The notes below the pieces were generated by a model. It saw only the letters and a program-made list of their open reading frames with translations, was not told the DNA's origin and ran no database searches. From Deltaproteobacteria bacterium RIFCSPLOWO2_02_FULL_50_16 (GTDB lineage: Bacteria; UBA10199; 2-02-FULL-50-16): a DNA stretch of 36,592 bases. How positions within the stretch are numbered: the first letter of the stretch is position 1; each line of letters begins with the position of its first letter. Shown one piece after another: positions 25,900 through 36,592 of this stretch. Both the position numbers and the translations under genes were made by a program. The stretch lies in assembly GCA_001798715.1 (NCBI GenBank), contig MGSF01000002.1:1-36592 (forward strand), read 5' to 3'.

Positions 25900-27342
25900 T
25901 TATGGTAAATGAGTCGACCCCATCAGATAACGATCGACAGATTTTGCCGTTTCCCGCCCATCGGCAATACACCAAACTACGAGGGAGGCCCCCCGGGAGA
26001 CATCCCCCGCACTAAAAACACCGGGCATGGAAGTCATGCGGTTCTCGTTGATGTTGACATTTCCTCGTGGATCATAGCCCACTTTGAGATCCTCTAAAAG
26101 ACCTTGGTGAACGGGAGAGACAAAGCCCATGGCAATCAGCACAAGATCGGCCTCGATTTCAAACTCAGATCCGCTCAAGGATTTCATTGTAGGGGGTTTT
26201 CCGGGTTCTTGAGATTTTTCCCATTTTACCTCAACACCGTGAAGCTTTTTCACGGCGCCGTTCTCCCCGGTCAGTCGAGTTGTGCTGATACACCAGCGCC
26301 GCTCACACCCTTCCTTGTGGGAGGTGGAGGTTCGGAGTTCACCCGACCAAAGGGGCCAGGGGGTTGATGGGGGGCGCTCGTCAGGGGGTTTTGGAAGGAT
26401 TTCGAACTGATAAATCTTTTTGGCCCCTTGGCGATGGGCTGTCCCCACGCAATCAGAGCCGGTGTCCCCTCCGCCGATGACAACAACTGTTTTGTTCTTG
26501 GCCAGGATCTCCTCATCAAATACAACGTTTTTTTCTGCGAAACGCCGGTTCTGTTGGGTGAGGTATTCCATGGCAAAGTGGACACCTTTTAGTGTGCGGC
26601 CAGGGATGTCGAGATCTCGCGGATGCCCCGCTCCAATAGCCAAAATTGTGGCATCAAAATCCTTGAGGAGATAATTTCCGATGATATCAACCCCGACATG
26701 AATATTGGGTTTGAAGATCACACCCTCTTCGCGCATTTGTTCAATGCGGAAATCAAGGAGACGCTTCTCTAATTTAAAATCAGGAATCCCATAACGGAGC
26801 AGTCCTCCAAAACGATCCGATTTTTCGTAGATGACTACATGATGTCCCGCCCGTCTCAATTGTTGGGCGGCAGCGAGGCCGGCCGGTCCAGAGCCGATGA
26901 CAGCCACGCGTTTTCCTGTTCGATGTGTGGGAGGTTGTGGTTTGACCCATCCTTCTTTTAAGGCGTGATCGATGATTTCTTTTTCGATTTGTTTGATGGC
27001 GATGGGTTGATCAATGAGCCCGAGGACACAGGCATTTTCGCAGGGAGCGGGGCAGACGCGGCCGGTAAATTCCGGAAAGTTGTTTGTTGAGTGGAGATTT
27101 TGAATCGCCTCTGCCCAGCGACTGTGGTAGACAAACTCATTCCACTCGGGAATGATATTGCCTAAAGGGCATCCTGACTGACAGAAAGGAACCCCGCAAT
27201 CCATACACCGGGCCCCTTGTTCCATCAATTTCTCTTCGGGCAATGGTTTGGTAAATTCCTGATAGTGTTGAACACGTTGACCTACCGGCTCTTCTTCGGG
27301 AATCGCTCTCTTATATTCTAAAAAGCCCGTTAATTTTCCCAT
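25900..27342 (-). CDS. gltD: Glutamate synthase small subunit GltD
   Basis: RCMDCGVPFCQSGCPLGN, GRVCPAPCENACVLG, VAVIGSGPAGLAAAQQLRRAGHHV, VVVIGGGDTGSDCVGTAHRQGA, GVFSAGDVSRGASLVVWCIADGRE. Confidence 0.96.
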   Translation of the reverse strand: MGKLTGFLEYKRAIPEEEPVGQRVQHYQEFTKPLPEEKLMEQGARCMDCGVPFCQSGCPLGNIIPEWNEFVYHSRWAEAIQNLHSTNNFPEFTGRVCPAPCENACVLGLIDQPIAIKQIEKEIIDHALKEGWVKPQPPTHRTGKRVAVIGSGPAGLAAAQQLRRAGHHVVIYEKSDRFGGLLRYGIPDFKLEKRLLDFRIEQMREEGVIFKPNIHVGVDIIGNYLLKDFDATILAIGAGHPRDLDIPGRTLKGVHFAMEYLTQQNRRFAEKNVVFDEEILAKNKTVVVIGGGDTGSDCVGTAHRQGAKKIYQFEILPKPPDERPPSTPWPLWSGELRTSTSHKEGCERRWCISTTRLTGENGAVKKLHGVEVKWEKSQEPGKPPTMKSLSGSEFEIEADLVLIAMGFVSPVHQGLLEDLKVGYDPRGNVNINENRMTSMPGVFSAGDVSRGASLVVWCIADGRETAKSVDRYLMGSTHLP

Positions 27343-27360
27343 AATAATATCTCAGGTTGA

Positions 27361-30300
27361 TTAGGTAAGGTTGTCGAGCTGTTTTTTAACGTCTCCCTTG
27401 ACGTTGCTGGCCCATTGCATCTGTTCCAGGGCCCTTTTGTAGTCCCGAGGCATAACCTTGACAAACCGGGGCAGAAAATCATTCCAACGATCCAGAAATT
27501 TTTCAGCCAAATGAGAATCCGTGAAACGATAATGATTGCGAATCATGGTAAATAGGGTCTCAATATCATCTTTTGATTCGATGATTTCGAGCTCGATCAG
27601 TTCGGTATTACAATGCCAATTCAGGTCATCTTCAGGATCATAGACATAAGCAATTCCGCCACTCATTCCTGCAGCAAAGTTTCTCCCCGTTTCGCCCAGG
27701 ACCACCACGATGCCTCCCGTCATATATTCGCAGCCATGATCGCCCACACCTTCAATGACGGCCTTGGCCCCAGAGTTACGCACGGCAAAGCGCTCGCCCG
27801 CAATCCCACGAATATAAACTTCGCCATCGGTGGCCCCATAGAGGGCGACGTTTCCAATGATGATATTTTTTTCGGCCTTAAATGAAGAGGCCTTGGGGGG
27901 ATAAACGACGATGCGTCCCCCCGAAAGACCCTTTCCAATATAATCATTGGCATCACCTTCAAGGGTAAAGTCAATTCCCTGAGTGAGAAAGGCGCCAAAA
28001 CTGGGACCGGCAGAACCCTTGAATTTGATCTGGATGGTATGATCCGGGAGTCCCTCGGATCCGTATTTTTGTGTAATTTTGCCACTCAACATGGCCCCAA
28101 CTGTCAAATTTGTATTTTCAATTATCTTTTCAAAGGCCACAGGGGTTTTATTGTGAATAGAATTTTGACATCTCTCAACAAGATCCTCGTCCATGATATT
28201 ATTCATTTCATGATCTTGCTTCTGGGTACAATAAAGAGTGTCACTTTCTCTGGGTTGGACTTGGTGCAAAAGAGTGGAGAGATTAATTTTTTTAATCTTC
28301 CAATGATCAATGTTTTTTCTTACTTGCAGAAGATTTGTGTGGCCAATCAGATCATTAAACTTTTGCACCCCCAGTTGAGCCATGATTTCACGGGCCTCTT
28401 CTGCGACAAAGAAGAAATAGCGGATGATGTATTCAGGGGTCCCTTTAAAATTTTTTCTTAAAACCGGATCTTGAGTCGCAATCCCAACAGGGCAGGTATT
28501 GAGGTGGCATTTTCGCATCATGATGCATCCGCTGGCAATCAGGGGTGCCGTGGCAAAACCAAATTCTTCAGCACCCAGGAGGGCGCCGACAATCACATCG
28601 CGTCCTGTTTTTATCTGCCCATCGGCCTGAAGAACCGTACGACCCCGAAATCCATTGGCGACCAAGGTTTGCTGGGTTTCGGCAATCCCCATCTCCCACG
28701 GGATGCCGGTATGTTTGATGGAGGTTAAGGGTGAGGCGCCCGTGCCTCCGTCATGACCAGAGATCAGGATGTGATCGGCATGGGCCTTGCAAACGCCCGC
28801 AGCAATAGTTCCCACCCCCACCGTCGCGACCAGTTTGACGGAGATCCGAGCCTCTGGATTGATATTTTTGAGATCAAAAATGAGTTGTTTGAGGTCCTCG
28901 ATCGAATAAATATCATGATGGGGAGGAGGGGAGATCAGCCCCACCCCCGGTGTTGATAAGCGGACACGGGCGATGGCCTTATCCACTTTATGTCCAGGGA
29001 GCTGTCCCCCTTCACCGGGTTTGGCCCCTTGGGCAATTTTGATCTGAAGTTCGGTGGCATTGATCAAGTATTCGGCATTGACGCCAAAACGGGCCGAGGC
29101 CACTTGTTTAATGGCACTACGGGCGGAGTCTCCATTGGGGAGAGGTTGATATCTTTGAGGGTCTTCACCGCCTTCGCCGCTATTGCTCTTGCCGCCGATA
29201 CGATTCATGGCAATAGCAAGATTGGTGTGGGCTTCAAGACTTATGGATCCGTAGGACATCGCTCCCGTGACAAACCTTTTGACGATTGCACTTGCGGGTT
29301 CCACCTCATCAATGGGGATTGATTTCTTGGGATCTATTTTGAATTCCAAAAGGCCTCTTAATGTGGCCGTATTTTTATTTTGCTCATTCACAAGGGCCGC
29401 AAATTTTTTATAAGTCGAAGGATCGTCTTTGTTGACGGCGTGCTGTAATGCAGCAATCGTTTGAGGGTTCCACTGATGAAACTCCCCTTGAACGCGAAAA
29501 TGATAGTCTCCTCCAGGACGGAGGACAGAGGGACCCATCTGCGTTTTGGGGTAGGCCTGTTCGTGAAAGAGGAGGGCCTCTTTGGCGATCTCTTCAATGC
29601 CAAGCCCCCCAATGCGGGAGGTTGTCCCGGTAAAATATTTTGAAATAACGGCATTATTCAAGCCCACGGCCTCAAAAATCTGGGATCCTTTATAGCTTTG
29701 AAGGGTGGAAATCCCCATTTTTGAAAGGATTTTGTATAAGGCCTTTTTGATGGCCTTTTTAAATTGATGGATGGCTTCGGTGACATCAGCGATCTCCTTT
29801 AATTTGTGTTGTTCGAAGAGATCTTCGATGGATTCAAAAAGGAGATAAGGGTTGATGGCACAGGCCCCGTAACCCACAAGAAGGGCAAAATGGTGCATTT
29901 CACGGGGGCTCCCACTTTCTAGGATGAGGGCCACCTTGGTGCGTGTCCCCGCACGAATAAGGTGATGATGAAGTCCTGAAATGGCCAAGAGGGCAGGGAT
30001 GGGGACATTTTTTTCATCCACGCCACGGTCACTGAGGATGAGGAGTGCATGTCCCTTTTTTATGGCTTGATCGGCCTGCTTAAAAATGTCTTCCATGACG
30101 GGGGCTAGTCCATTTTCTCCTTCCTTGGCCGGGAAGAGAATAGGGATTGTTGTGGCCTTGAATTCGGGAAGTGGATTATGACGCAGTTGTTCGAGCTCGT
30201 TATTTGTCAGGATGGGGTGATCGATTTGGATACGATGAGCTTGTTCGGGGGTTTCTTCCAGGAGATTTCCCTCAGAACCTAGATAACTGATGAGAGACAT

Positions 30301-31941
30301 GACCATCTCTTCGCGGATGGCATCGACGGGGGGGTTGGTGACTTGAGCGAAGAGCTGTTTGAAGTAATTGTATAAAAGTCTCGGTTGATTCGAAAGAACG
30401 GCCAAAGGGGTGTCATTTCCCATCGAACCCAGAGGTTCCTGGGCATTATTGATGGTGGGAAGAATGAGAAATTCGAAATCCTCTTGTGTAAAACCAAAGG
30501 CCTTGTGCCGGTTGAGTAAGGTGGAAAAATCAGAGGATTGTCCCTTGACAGGGACCTTGGGCATTTTCTTCAAGGGGATAATGTTTTTATCGGCCCATTC
30601 TTTATAGGGTTTTTGTGTTGAGAGTTTTTTGTTATTCTCAAGATCGCTGATAATGCGCCCTTCCTCTATGTTAATAAGAAACATCTTTCCGGGTTGGAGG
30701 CGCCCTTTGTATTTGATGGATTCGGGAGGAACGGGGAGAGAACCTACTTCGGAAGACAGGATCACCAAATCATCATCCGTGACATAATACCGGGAAGGCC
30801 TCAGTCCATTGCGATCAAGAATGGCCCCGACAATATGACCATTTGTAAAGGCGACGGAGGCAGGTCCATCCCAGGGCTCCATGAGGGTGGAATGATATTG
30901 GTAAAAACCCCTCCTGACAGGGTCCATACGATCCTGAGTCGTCCAGGCCTCGGGGATCAACATTTTAATGACATGGGGCAGGCTGCGCCCGCTTAAGGTC
31001 AATAATTCGACCACATTATCAAGGGTGGCCGAATCACTATTGCCAGGGACGACAATGGGAGAGATTTTTTTTATGTCATCAAAGAGGGGAGAGGTACACA
31101 TCGCCGAGCGTGTATGCATCCAATTGACATTTCCCCTTAGGGTATTGATTTCCCCATTGTGGCTGATGTAGCGGAAGGGATGGGCCAAGTCCCAGCGAGG
31201 AAGGACATTGGTGCTAAAACGTGCATGGACCAGTGCCAAGGCCGATTGAAAATCGGGGTCTTGGAGATCGAGATAGTATTTGGGGACTTGTTCGGACAAG
31301 AGCATTCCTTTATAAACCAGGGTTTGCGATGAAAGACTTGAGAAGTAAAAATACGAGGCCTCTTCCATTTCTGAATCACGAATGATATTTTCACATCGTT
31401 TGCGGATCACATAGAGTTTGCGTTCAATATCCGCTTCATTTTTTTCCTGGGTCTGGATAAAGACTTGGCGGATGACGGGCTCGACAATTTTGGCTGAGGG
31501 GCCGATCATGCTATTGTCGGTGGGGACATCCCGCCAACCCAGTAATGTGGCCTTTTCTTCAGCAACCACCTTCTCAACAGTTTTGAGACACAGAGCCCTC
31601 TCTTTCTTATCGCGGGGGAGGAAAAGCATTCCGATGCCATAATGTCCTTGCGGAGGCAGGGGGATCTTTAGTTTTTTGCATGCCTTGGCAAAGAACTGGT
31701 GCGGGGGTTGGATCAGGATACCGGCGCCATCTCCTGTGTTGGGTTCGCTCCCCTTGGCCCCTCGATGTTCGAGATTTTTGAGCATGGTGAGGGCATTGAA
31801 GATGATCTCGTGTGAGGGCCTTCCCTTGAGATGAACGATGAAACCCACACCGCACGCATCATGTTCAAAACGAGGGTCGTAGAGGCCATGTCTTGCGGCC
31901 TGTTCAAAGGCGTGTTGAGGTGGATATCCTTGGTTTTTCAC
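27361..31941 (-). CDS. gltB: Glutamate synthase large subunit GltB
   Basis: DACGVGFIV N-terminal nucleophile context, HNGEINTLRGN, GEGGEDPQRY, GEGGQLPGHKV, CHLNTCPVGIATQDP 3Fe-4S motif. ORF is open to 31986; a GTG at 31941 is the proposed start. Confidence 0.96.
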   Translation of the reverse strand: MKNQGYPPQHAFEQAARHGLYDPRFEHDACGVGFIVHLKGRPSHEIIFNALTMLKNLEHRGAKGSEPNTGDGAGILIQPPHQFFAKACKKLKIPLPPQGHYGIGMLFLPRDKKERALCLKTVEKVVAEEKATLLGWRDVPTDNSMIGPSAKIVEPVIRQVFIQTQEKNEADIERKLYVIRKRCENIIRDSEMEEASYFYFSSLSSQTLVYKGMLLSEQVPKYYLDLQDPDFQSALALVHARFSTNVLPRWDLAHPFRYISHNGEINTLRGNVNWMHTRSAMCTSPLFDDIKKISPIVVPGNSDSATLDNVVELLTLSGRSLPHVIKMLIPEAWTTQDRMDPVRRGFYQYHSTLMEPWDGPASVAFTNGHIVGAILDRNGLRPSRYYVTDDDLVILSSEVGSLPVPPESIKYKGRLQPGKMFLINIEEGRIISDLENNKKLSTQKPYKEWADKNIIPLKKMPKVPVKGQSSDFSTLLNRHKAFGFTQEDFEFLILPTINNAQEPLGSMGNDTPLAVLSNQPRLLYNYFKQLFAQVTNPPVDAIREEMVMSLISYLGSEGNLLEETPEQAHRIQIDHPILTNNELEQLRHNPLPEFKATTIPILFPAKEGENGLAPVMEDIFKQADQAIKKGHALLILSDRGVDEKNVPIPALLAISGLHHHLIRAGTRTKVALILESGSPREMHHFALLVGYGACAINPYLLFESIEDLFEQHKLKEIADVTEAIHQFKKAIKKALYKILSKMGISTLQSYKGSQIFEAVGLNNAVISKYFTGTTSRIGGLGIEEIAKEALLFHEQAYPKTQMGPSVLRPGGDYHFRVQGEFHQWNPQTIAALQHAVNKDDPSTYKKFAALVNEQNKNTATLRGLLEFKIDPKKSIPIDEVEPASAIVKRFVTGAMSYGSISLEAHTNLAIAMNRIGGKSNSGEGGEDPQRYQPLPNGDSARSAIKQVASARFGVNAEYLINATELQIKIAQGAKPGEGGQLPGHKVDKAIARVRLSTPGVGLISPPPHHDIYSIEDLKQLIFDLKNINPEARISVKLVATVGVGTIAAGVCKAHADHILISGHDGGTGASPLTSIKHTGIPWEMGIAETQQTLVANGFRGRTVLQADGQIKTGRDVIVGALLGAEEFGFATAPLIASGCIMMRKCHLNTCPVGIATQDPVLRKNFKGTPEYIIRYFFFVAEEAREIMAQLGVQKFNDLIGHTNLLQVRKNIDHWKIKKINLSTLLHQVQPRESDTLYCTQKQDHEMNNIMDEDLVERCQNSIHNKTPVAFEKIIENTNLTVGAMLSGKITQKYGSEGLPDHTIQIKFKGSAGPSFGAFLTQGIDFTLEGDANDYIGKGLSGGRIVVYPPKASSFKAEKNIIIGNVALYGATDGEVYIRGIAGERFAVRNSGAKAVIEGVGDHGCEYMTGGIVVVLGETGRNFAAGMSGGIAYVYDPEDDLNWHCNTELIELEIIESKDDIETLFTMIRNHYRFTDSHLAEKFLDRWNDFLPRFVKVMPRDYKRALEQMQWASNVKGDVKKQLDNLT

Positions 31942-31982
31942 GGCTTTTCCAAAACATACGCATTTACTAAGGAGTTCATATT

Positions 31983-31999
31983 CCACTATACATTGAAAA
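31983..31999 (-). promoter_or_regulatory. Repeated intergenic motif TTTTCAATGTATAGTGG, copy 2 (gltB leader)
   Basis: + strand CCACTATACATTGAAAA; exact 17-nt match to copy 1. Confidence 0.55.
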
Positions 32000-32142
32000 A
32001 GAAAAATGTCTCATATTCTCCTTAGTACTGTCAGGTCTTATGAATAGAAATTAATGAACTGACTTGTAAATTTAAAAAGAGACTCATCATATCAGAGATG
32101 ATTGCCGCGTCAAGTTTTAGAGTCTTTGGTCAAGGGGGCATG

Positions 32143-32180
32143 AAAAAAATCGCCCCCCTCCCTATAATGGGAGGAGGGCG
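32143..32180 (-). terminator. Rho-independent terminator of gdhA
   Basis: On - strand: CGCCCTCCTCCC-ATTATA-GGGAGGGGGGCG followed by ATTTTTTT, downstream of the gdhA stop. Confidence 0.85.
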
Positions 32181-32226
32181 AAAGTCCACTGGATGATGAC
32201 CCGCGACTTGCCGCAGGGGGATTTGT

Positions 32227-33618
<1,392 letters not shown>

Positions 33619-33799
33619 TTAAAGATCTTCCCCTTTGCAAGGGACAAAAATCCATACTGAAAAATAAGGGGATTGTAAACATGTTTTTATGGAAGGGCTG
33701 AAAGGGAAGGATGAGGCAGGTCGGGGGATGGGGAAAAAAGGGGAGAGGCAAGGGGTTGACAAGAGGACCGATTCGTTGTGAAAGTAGGGTGGGGGTTTT

Positions 33800-36388
33800 G
33801 TGAGGACATTGAATTCAGAGAGTACGGGTATTCAGGGGTTGGATGACATTCTTCAGACCCTTAAAAAGGGTGATAATGTCGTTTGGCAGGTGGATAATGT
33901 TAAGAGTTACCAGCACTTTGTCACCCCCTATGTGGAACAGGCCATCAAGGATAAAAAAAGGATTGTTTATATCCGATTTGCAAAACACCCCCCTTTGATC
34001 CCGGAGGGGAAAAAAGGGGTTTGTGTGTGTCCGCTGGAGGCCTCTTCCGGATTTGAGACCTTTTCCACCCAAATTCACGACATCGTCACTCGAGAAGGGG
34101 AAGGCGTCTTTTATGTCTTTGACTGTCTCTCCGATCTCTTATCGGCCTGGGCCACGGACCTGATGATCGGCAATTTTTTCATGGTCACTTGTCCTTATCT
34201 CTTCAAGTTGGATACCATCGCCTACTTTGCGATTCTCCGCGACAATCACTCCTTTAAGACCGTCGCGCGCATTCGTGAAACGACGCAGCTTTTGCTGGAT
34301 GTCTATCATTTTGAAAAAAGTTATTGTCTCCAACCACTCAAGGTATGGCGGCGCTATTCCCCCACCATGTTTTTGCCCCATGTTCAGAATAATGATCAAT
34401 TTGTCCCTCTCACCAACAGCGTTGATGCAACCCGGCTATTTTCCTACATGTCGGTCAAGGGGGCGGAGAGTGCCGAAAGATACCTGGATTACTGGGACCA
34501 TCTCTTTTTGGAGGCCCGGGAACTTGTTGAAAAATCCCCCTCTGAAGAGGAAAAGGGCAAGATGTTTTCAAAACTCTGTCAAATTATGATCGGCCGAGAG
34601 TCTCGAATATTGGCACTTGTTGAGAAAAATTTTTGTTTAGAAGATTTGTTGGCAATCAAGGCCAGGATGATTGGGACAGGATTTATTGGGGGGAAGGCCG
34701 TTGGCATGTTGTTGGCCCGCAATATCCTTTCTCATGACAAGTCATTTGATTGGAAAGGCTATCTGGAGCCCCATGATTCCTATTTTATCGGGTCCGATGT
34801 TTTTTATACCTATGTTGTGGAAAACGGATGGTGGGATTTGTGGCTCGAACAAAAGGCGGAGGAGGGTTATTCGGAAAAGGCGGCGGATTTGAAAGAAAAG
34901 ATGCTTCGTGGGGATTTTCCGGATGTGATTCGAGATCAATTTCATCAGATGGTCGAGTATTATGGACAGTATCCCATCATTGTTCGCTCGTCTTCCTTGT
35001 TGGAGGATGGTTTTGGAAATGCCTTTGCCGGAAAATATGAAAGTTTTTTCTGTGTCAACAAGGGATCTCCCGAGGAACGCTATCGAAAGTTTGAAGAAAC
35101 GGCAAAAAAGGTCTTTGCAAGCATGATGGAGGAAGAGGCCTTGAGCTATCGCCTGCAGCGGGGTTTAAGCCGGCAAGATGAGCAGATGGCCCTGTTGGTC
35201 CAGAAGGTGTCGGGTTCCTATTACAAGCATTACTTTTTTCCGTTCCTTGCGGGTGTGGGTGTGTCTTACAACAGTTTTGTTTGGCACAAGGATATGGATC
35301 CGAAGGCCGGGATGCTCCGGTTGGTGCTCGGCCTGGGGACAAGGGCCGTCGATCGGGTGGCGGGGGATTATGTGACCATCGTGGCCTTGGATCAACCGAC
35401 GCTTCGACCCTATGCGGGGCTGGAAGATATGAAGAGATTTACCCAACACGAGGTGGATCTCTTGGACAAGGATGTCAATGCGATTCAAAAAGGGATCCGG
35501 CTTGCCAAACTTTTGGAGGAGGAAGTGGATCTTGATTTAGATCTTGTGGGCCAAAGGGATCTGGAGGCGGAGAAACGGACAAAAGAGCTGGGAAAAGAGG
35601 GACAATATTGGGTTTTGACTTTTGATAAGTTTTTGTCCAAGACGGATTTTCCGAAAAACATGCAAAAGATTCTTAAACTACTGGAGGATCAATATCACTA
35701 TCCCGTGGATGTCGAGTTTACTGTGAATTTTACGAGTGAAGGGACTCCCCAGGTCAATCTGCTTCAGTGCCGACCTCTTCAGGCCAAGGGGGAAGGGGGG
35801 CCTGTTGTGATTCCAGATAAAATTCCACGTGAAAAAATCATTTTTGAGTCGGAAGGCCATTTTATGGGAGGCAATGTGTCACAGTCCCTCCAAAGGATCA
35901 TTTACATAGATCTCAAGGGATATGGCGCCCTGCCTTTGTCTCAAAAATACGAGGTGGCCCGTCTCATCGGGAGACTCAACAAAAAGATTGGGGAGAAAAA
36001 AGGCATTGCCACGCTCCTCGCGGGTCCTGGAAGATGGGGGACGCGGGATCCTTCTCTAGGAGTCGCCGTTAAGTTTGCGGAGATTAACAATATATCAGTT
36101 TTGGTGGAGTTGGCAGATCTCGAGGCGGGATTTATGCCCGAACTTTCCTTTGGTTCCCACTTCTTTCTTGATTTGGTGGAGGCCCAGATCTTTTATTTGG
36201 CCTTTTTTCAGGGGGGCCCCAAGACCTACTTTAATAAGGAATGGTTTCAAGGACTCCCCAACATGTTGGGAGAGATGCTCCCGGAGGATGGGACCTATCA
36301 GGGCGTGGTCAAGGTGTGTGATCTGCAAAATCAGGAATTAAAATTGTTGTCCGATGTGGCCTTGCAGAGGGTTGTGTGTCTGCAATGA
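33800..36388 (+). CDS. PEP synthase/PPDK N-terminal (ATP-grasp) domain protein with N-terminal degenerate KaiC-like domain
   Basis: STGIQGLDDILQTLKKGDNVVWQVD (KaiC-like start without a P-loop); IGGKAVGMLLARNIL, YPIIVRSSSLLEDGFGNAFAGKYESFFC, RLVLGLGTRAVDRVAGDY (PPDK_N). No swivelling phosphohistidine or TIM-barrel PEP domain seen. GTG start. Confidence 0.85.
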   Translation: MRTLNSESTGIQGLDDILQTLKKGDNVVWQVDNVKSYQHFVTPYVEQAIKDKKRIVYIRFAKHPPLIPEGKKGVCVCPLEASSGFETFSTQIHDIVTREGEGVFYVFDCLSDLLSAWATDLMIGNFFMVTCPYLFKLDTIAYFAILRDNHSFKTVARIRETTQLLLDVYHFEKSYCLQPLKVWRRYSPTMFLPHVQNNDQFVPLTNSVDATRLFSYMSVKGAESAERYLDYWDHLFLEARELVEKSPSEEEKGKMFSKLCQIMIGRESRILALVEKNFCLEDLLAIKARMIGTGFIGGKAVGMLLARNILSHDKSFDWKGYLEPHDSYFIGSDVFYTYVVENGWWDLWLEQKAEEGYSEKAADLKEKMLRGDFPDVIRDQFHQMVEYYGQYPIIVRSSSLLEDGFGNAFAGKYESFFCVNKGSPEERYRKFEETAKKVFASMMEEEALSYRLQRGLSRQDEQMALLVQKVSGSYYKHYFFPFLAGVGVSYNSFVWHKDMDPKAGMLRLVLGLGTRAVDRVAGDYVTIVALDQPTLRPYAGLEDMKRFTQHEVDLLDKDVNAIQKGIRLAKLLEEEVDLDLDLVGQRDLEAEKRTKELGKEGQYWVLTFDKFLSKTDFPKNMQKILKLLEDQYHYPVDVEFTVNFTSEGTPQVNLLQCRPLQAKGEGGPVVIPDKIPREKIIFESEGHFMGGNVSQSLQRIIYIDLKGYGALPLSQKYEVARLIGRLNKKIGEKKGIATLLAGPGRWGTRDPSLGVAVKFAEINNISVLVELADLEAGFMPELSFGSHFFLDLVEAQIFYLAFFQGGPKTYFNKEWFQGLPNMLGEMLPEDGTYQGVVKVCDLQNQELKLLSDVALQRVVCLQ

Positions 36389-36560
36389 TGGTTTGAATCT
36401 TCTTGGTTGGTAGCGGCCTTGACCAGAGGTGTCAAATATCCGCCTTTTTCCTTATCATTCTGATAAAGGATGATAAACTCCATAATACATTGAAAACATT
36501 CACGTTTTTGTGAATATTAGAGATGTCCTTGATGAGGGCCATCGATCAAAGACCCCCCCT

Positions 36561-36571
36561 CTTTTGAGGGG
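36561..36571. other. Possible short hairpin near window end
   Basis: CCCCTC-TTTT-GAGGGG at about 36556-36571; 6-bp stem only. Confidence 0.3.
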
Positions 36572-36592
36572 AATTTATAACCTCTTGAAATT

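Overview
The window looks like bacterial chromosome, possibly deltaproteobacterial (inference from gene content only). It is gene-dense, with no rRNA, tRNA, CRISPR array or complete mobile element that I could support. Left to right: a HemY-type protoporphyrinogen oxidase and a stand-alone Cys-rich cyclic-nucleotide-binding domain protein (- strand); a coupled molybdenum-cofactor operon moaA-moaCB(fusion)-TSUP transporter-moeA-moaD-moaE-mobA (+ strand); an orphan protein, two hotdog thioesterases and a PlsC-like acyltransferase; two lipoproteins; a 1692-aa regulator with the architecture Ser/Thr kinase - AAA ATPase - TPR - GAF - sigma54 AAA+ (GAFTGA) - Fis HTH; a - strand block with an enoyl-CoA hydratase, a DUF35 Zn-ribbon/OB protein, a thiolase-fold protein lacking the nucleophilic Cys, an enlarged 1506-aa pyruvate:ferredoxin oxidoreductase-like enzyme, a methylmalonyl-CoA epimerase, a CBS-domain protein, gltD, gltB and gdhA; and a + strand PEP-synthase N-domain protein fused to a degenerate KaiC-like domain. 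The strongest candidates for something new are the kinase-to-sigma54 mega-regulator, the Cys-less thiolase/DUF35 pair, the KaiC-like/PPDK_N protein without a phosphohistidine domain, and an intergenic motif (TTTTCAATGTATAGTGG) repeated at several places, including an interleaved inverted-repeat region directly downstream of the mega-regulator.
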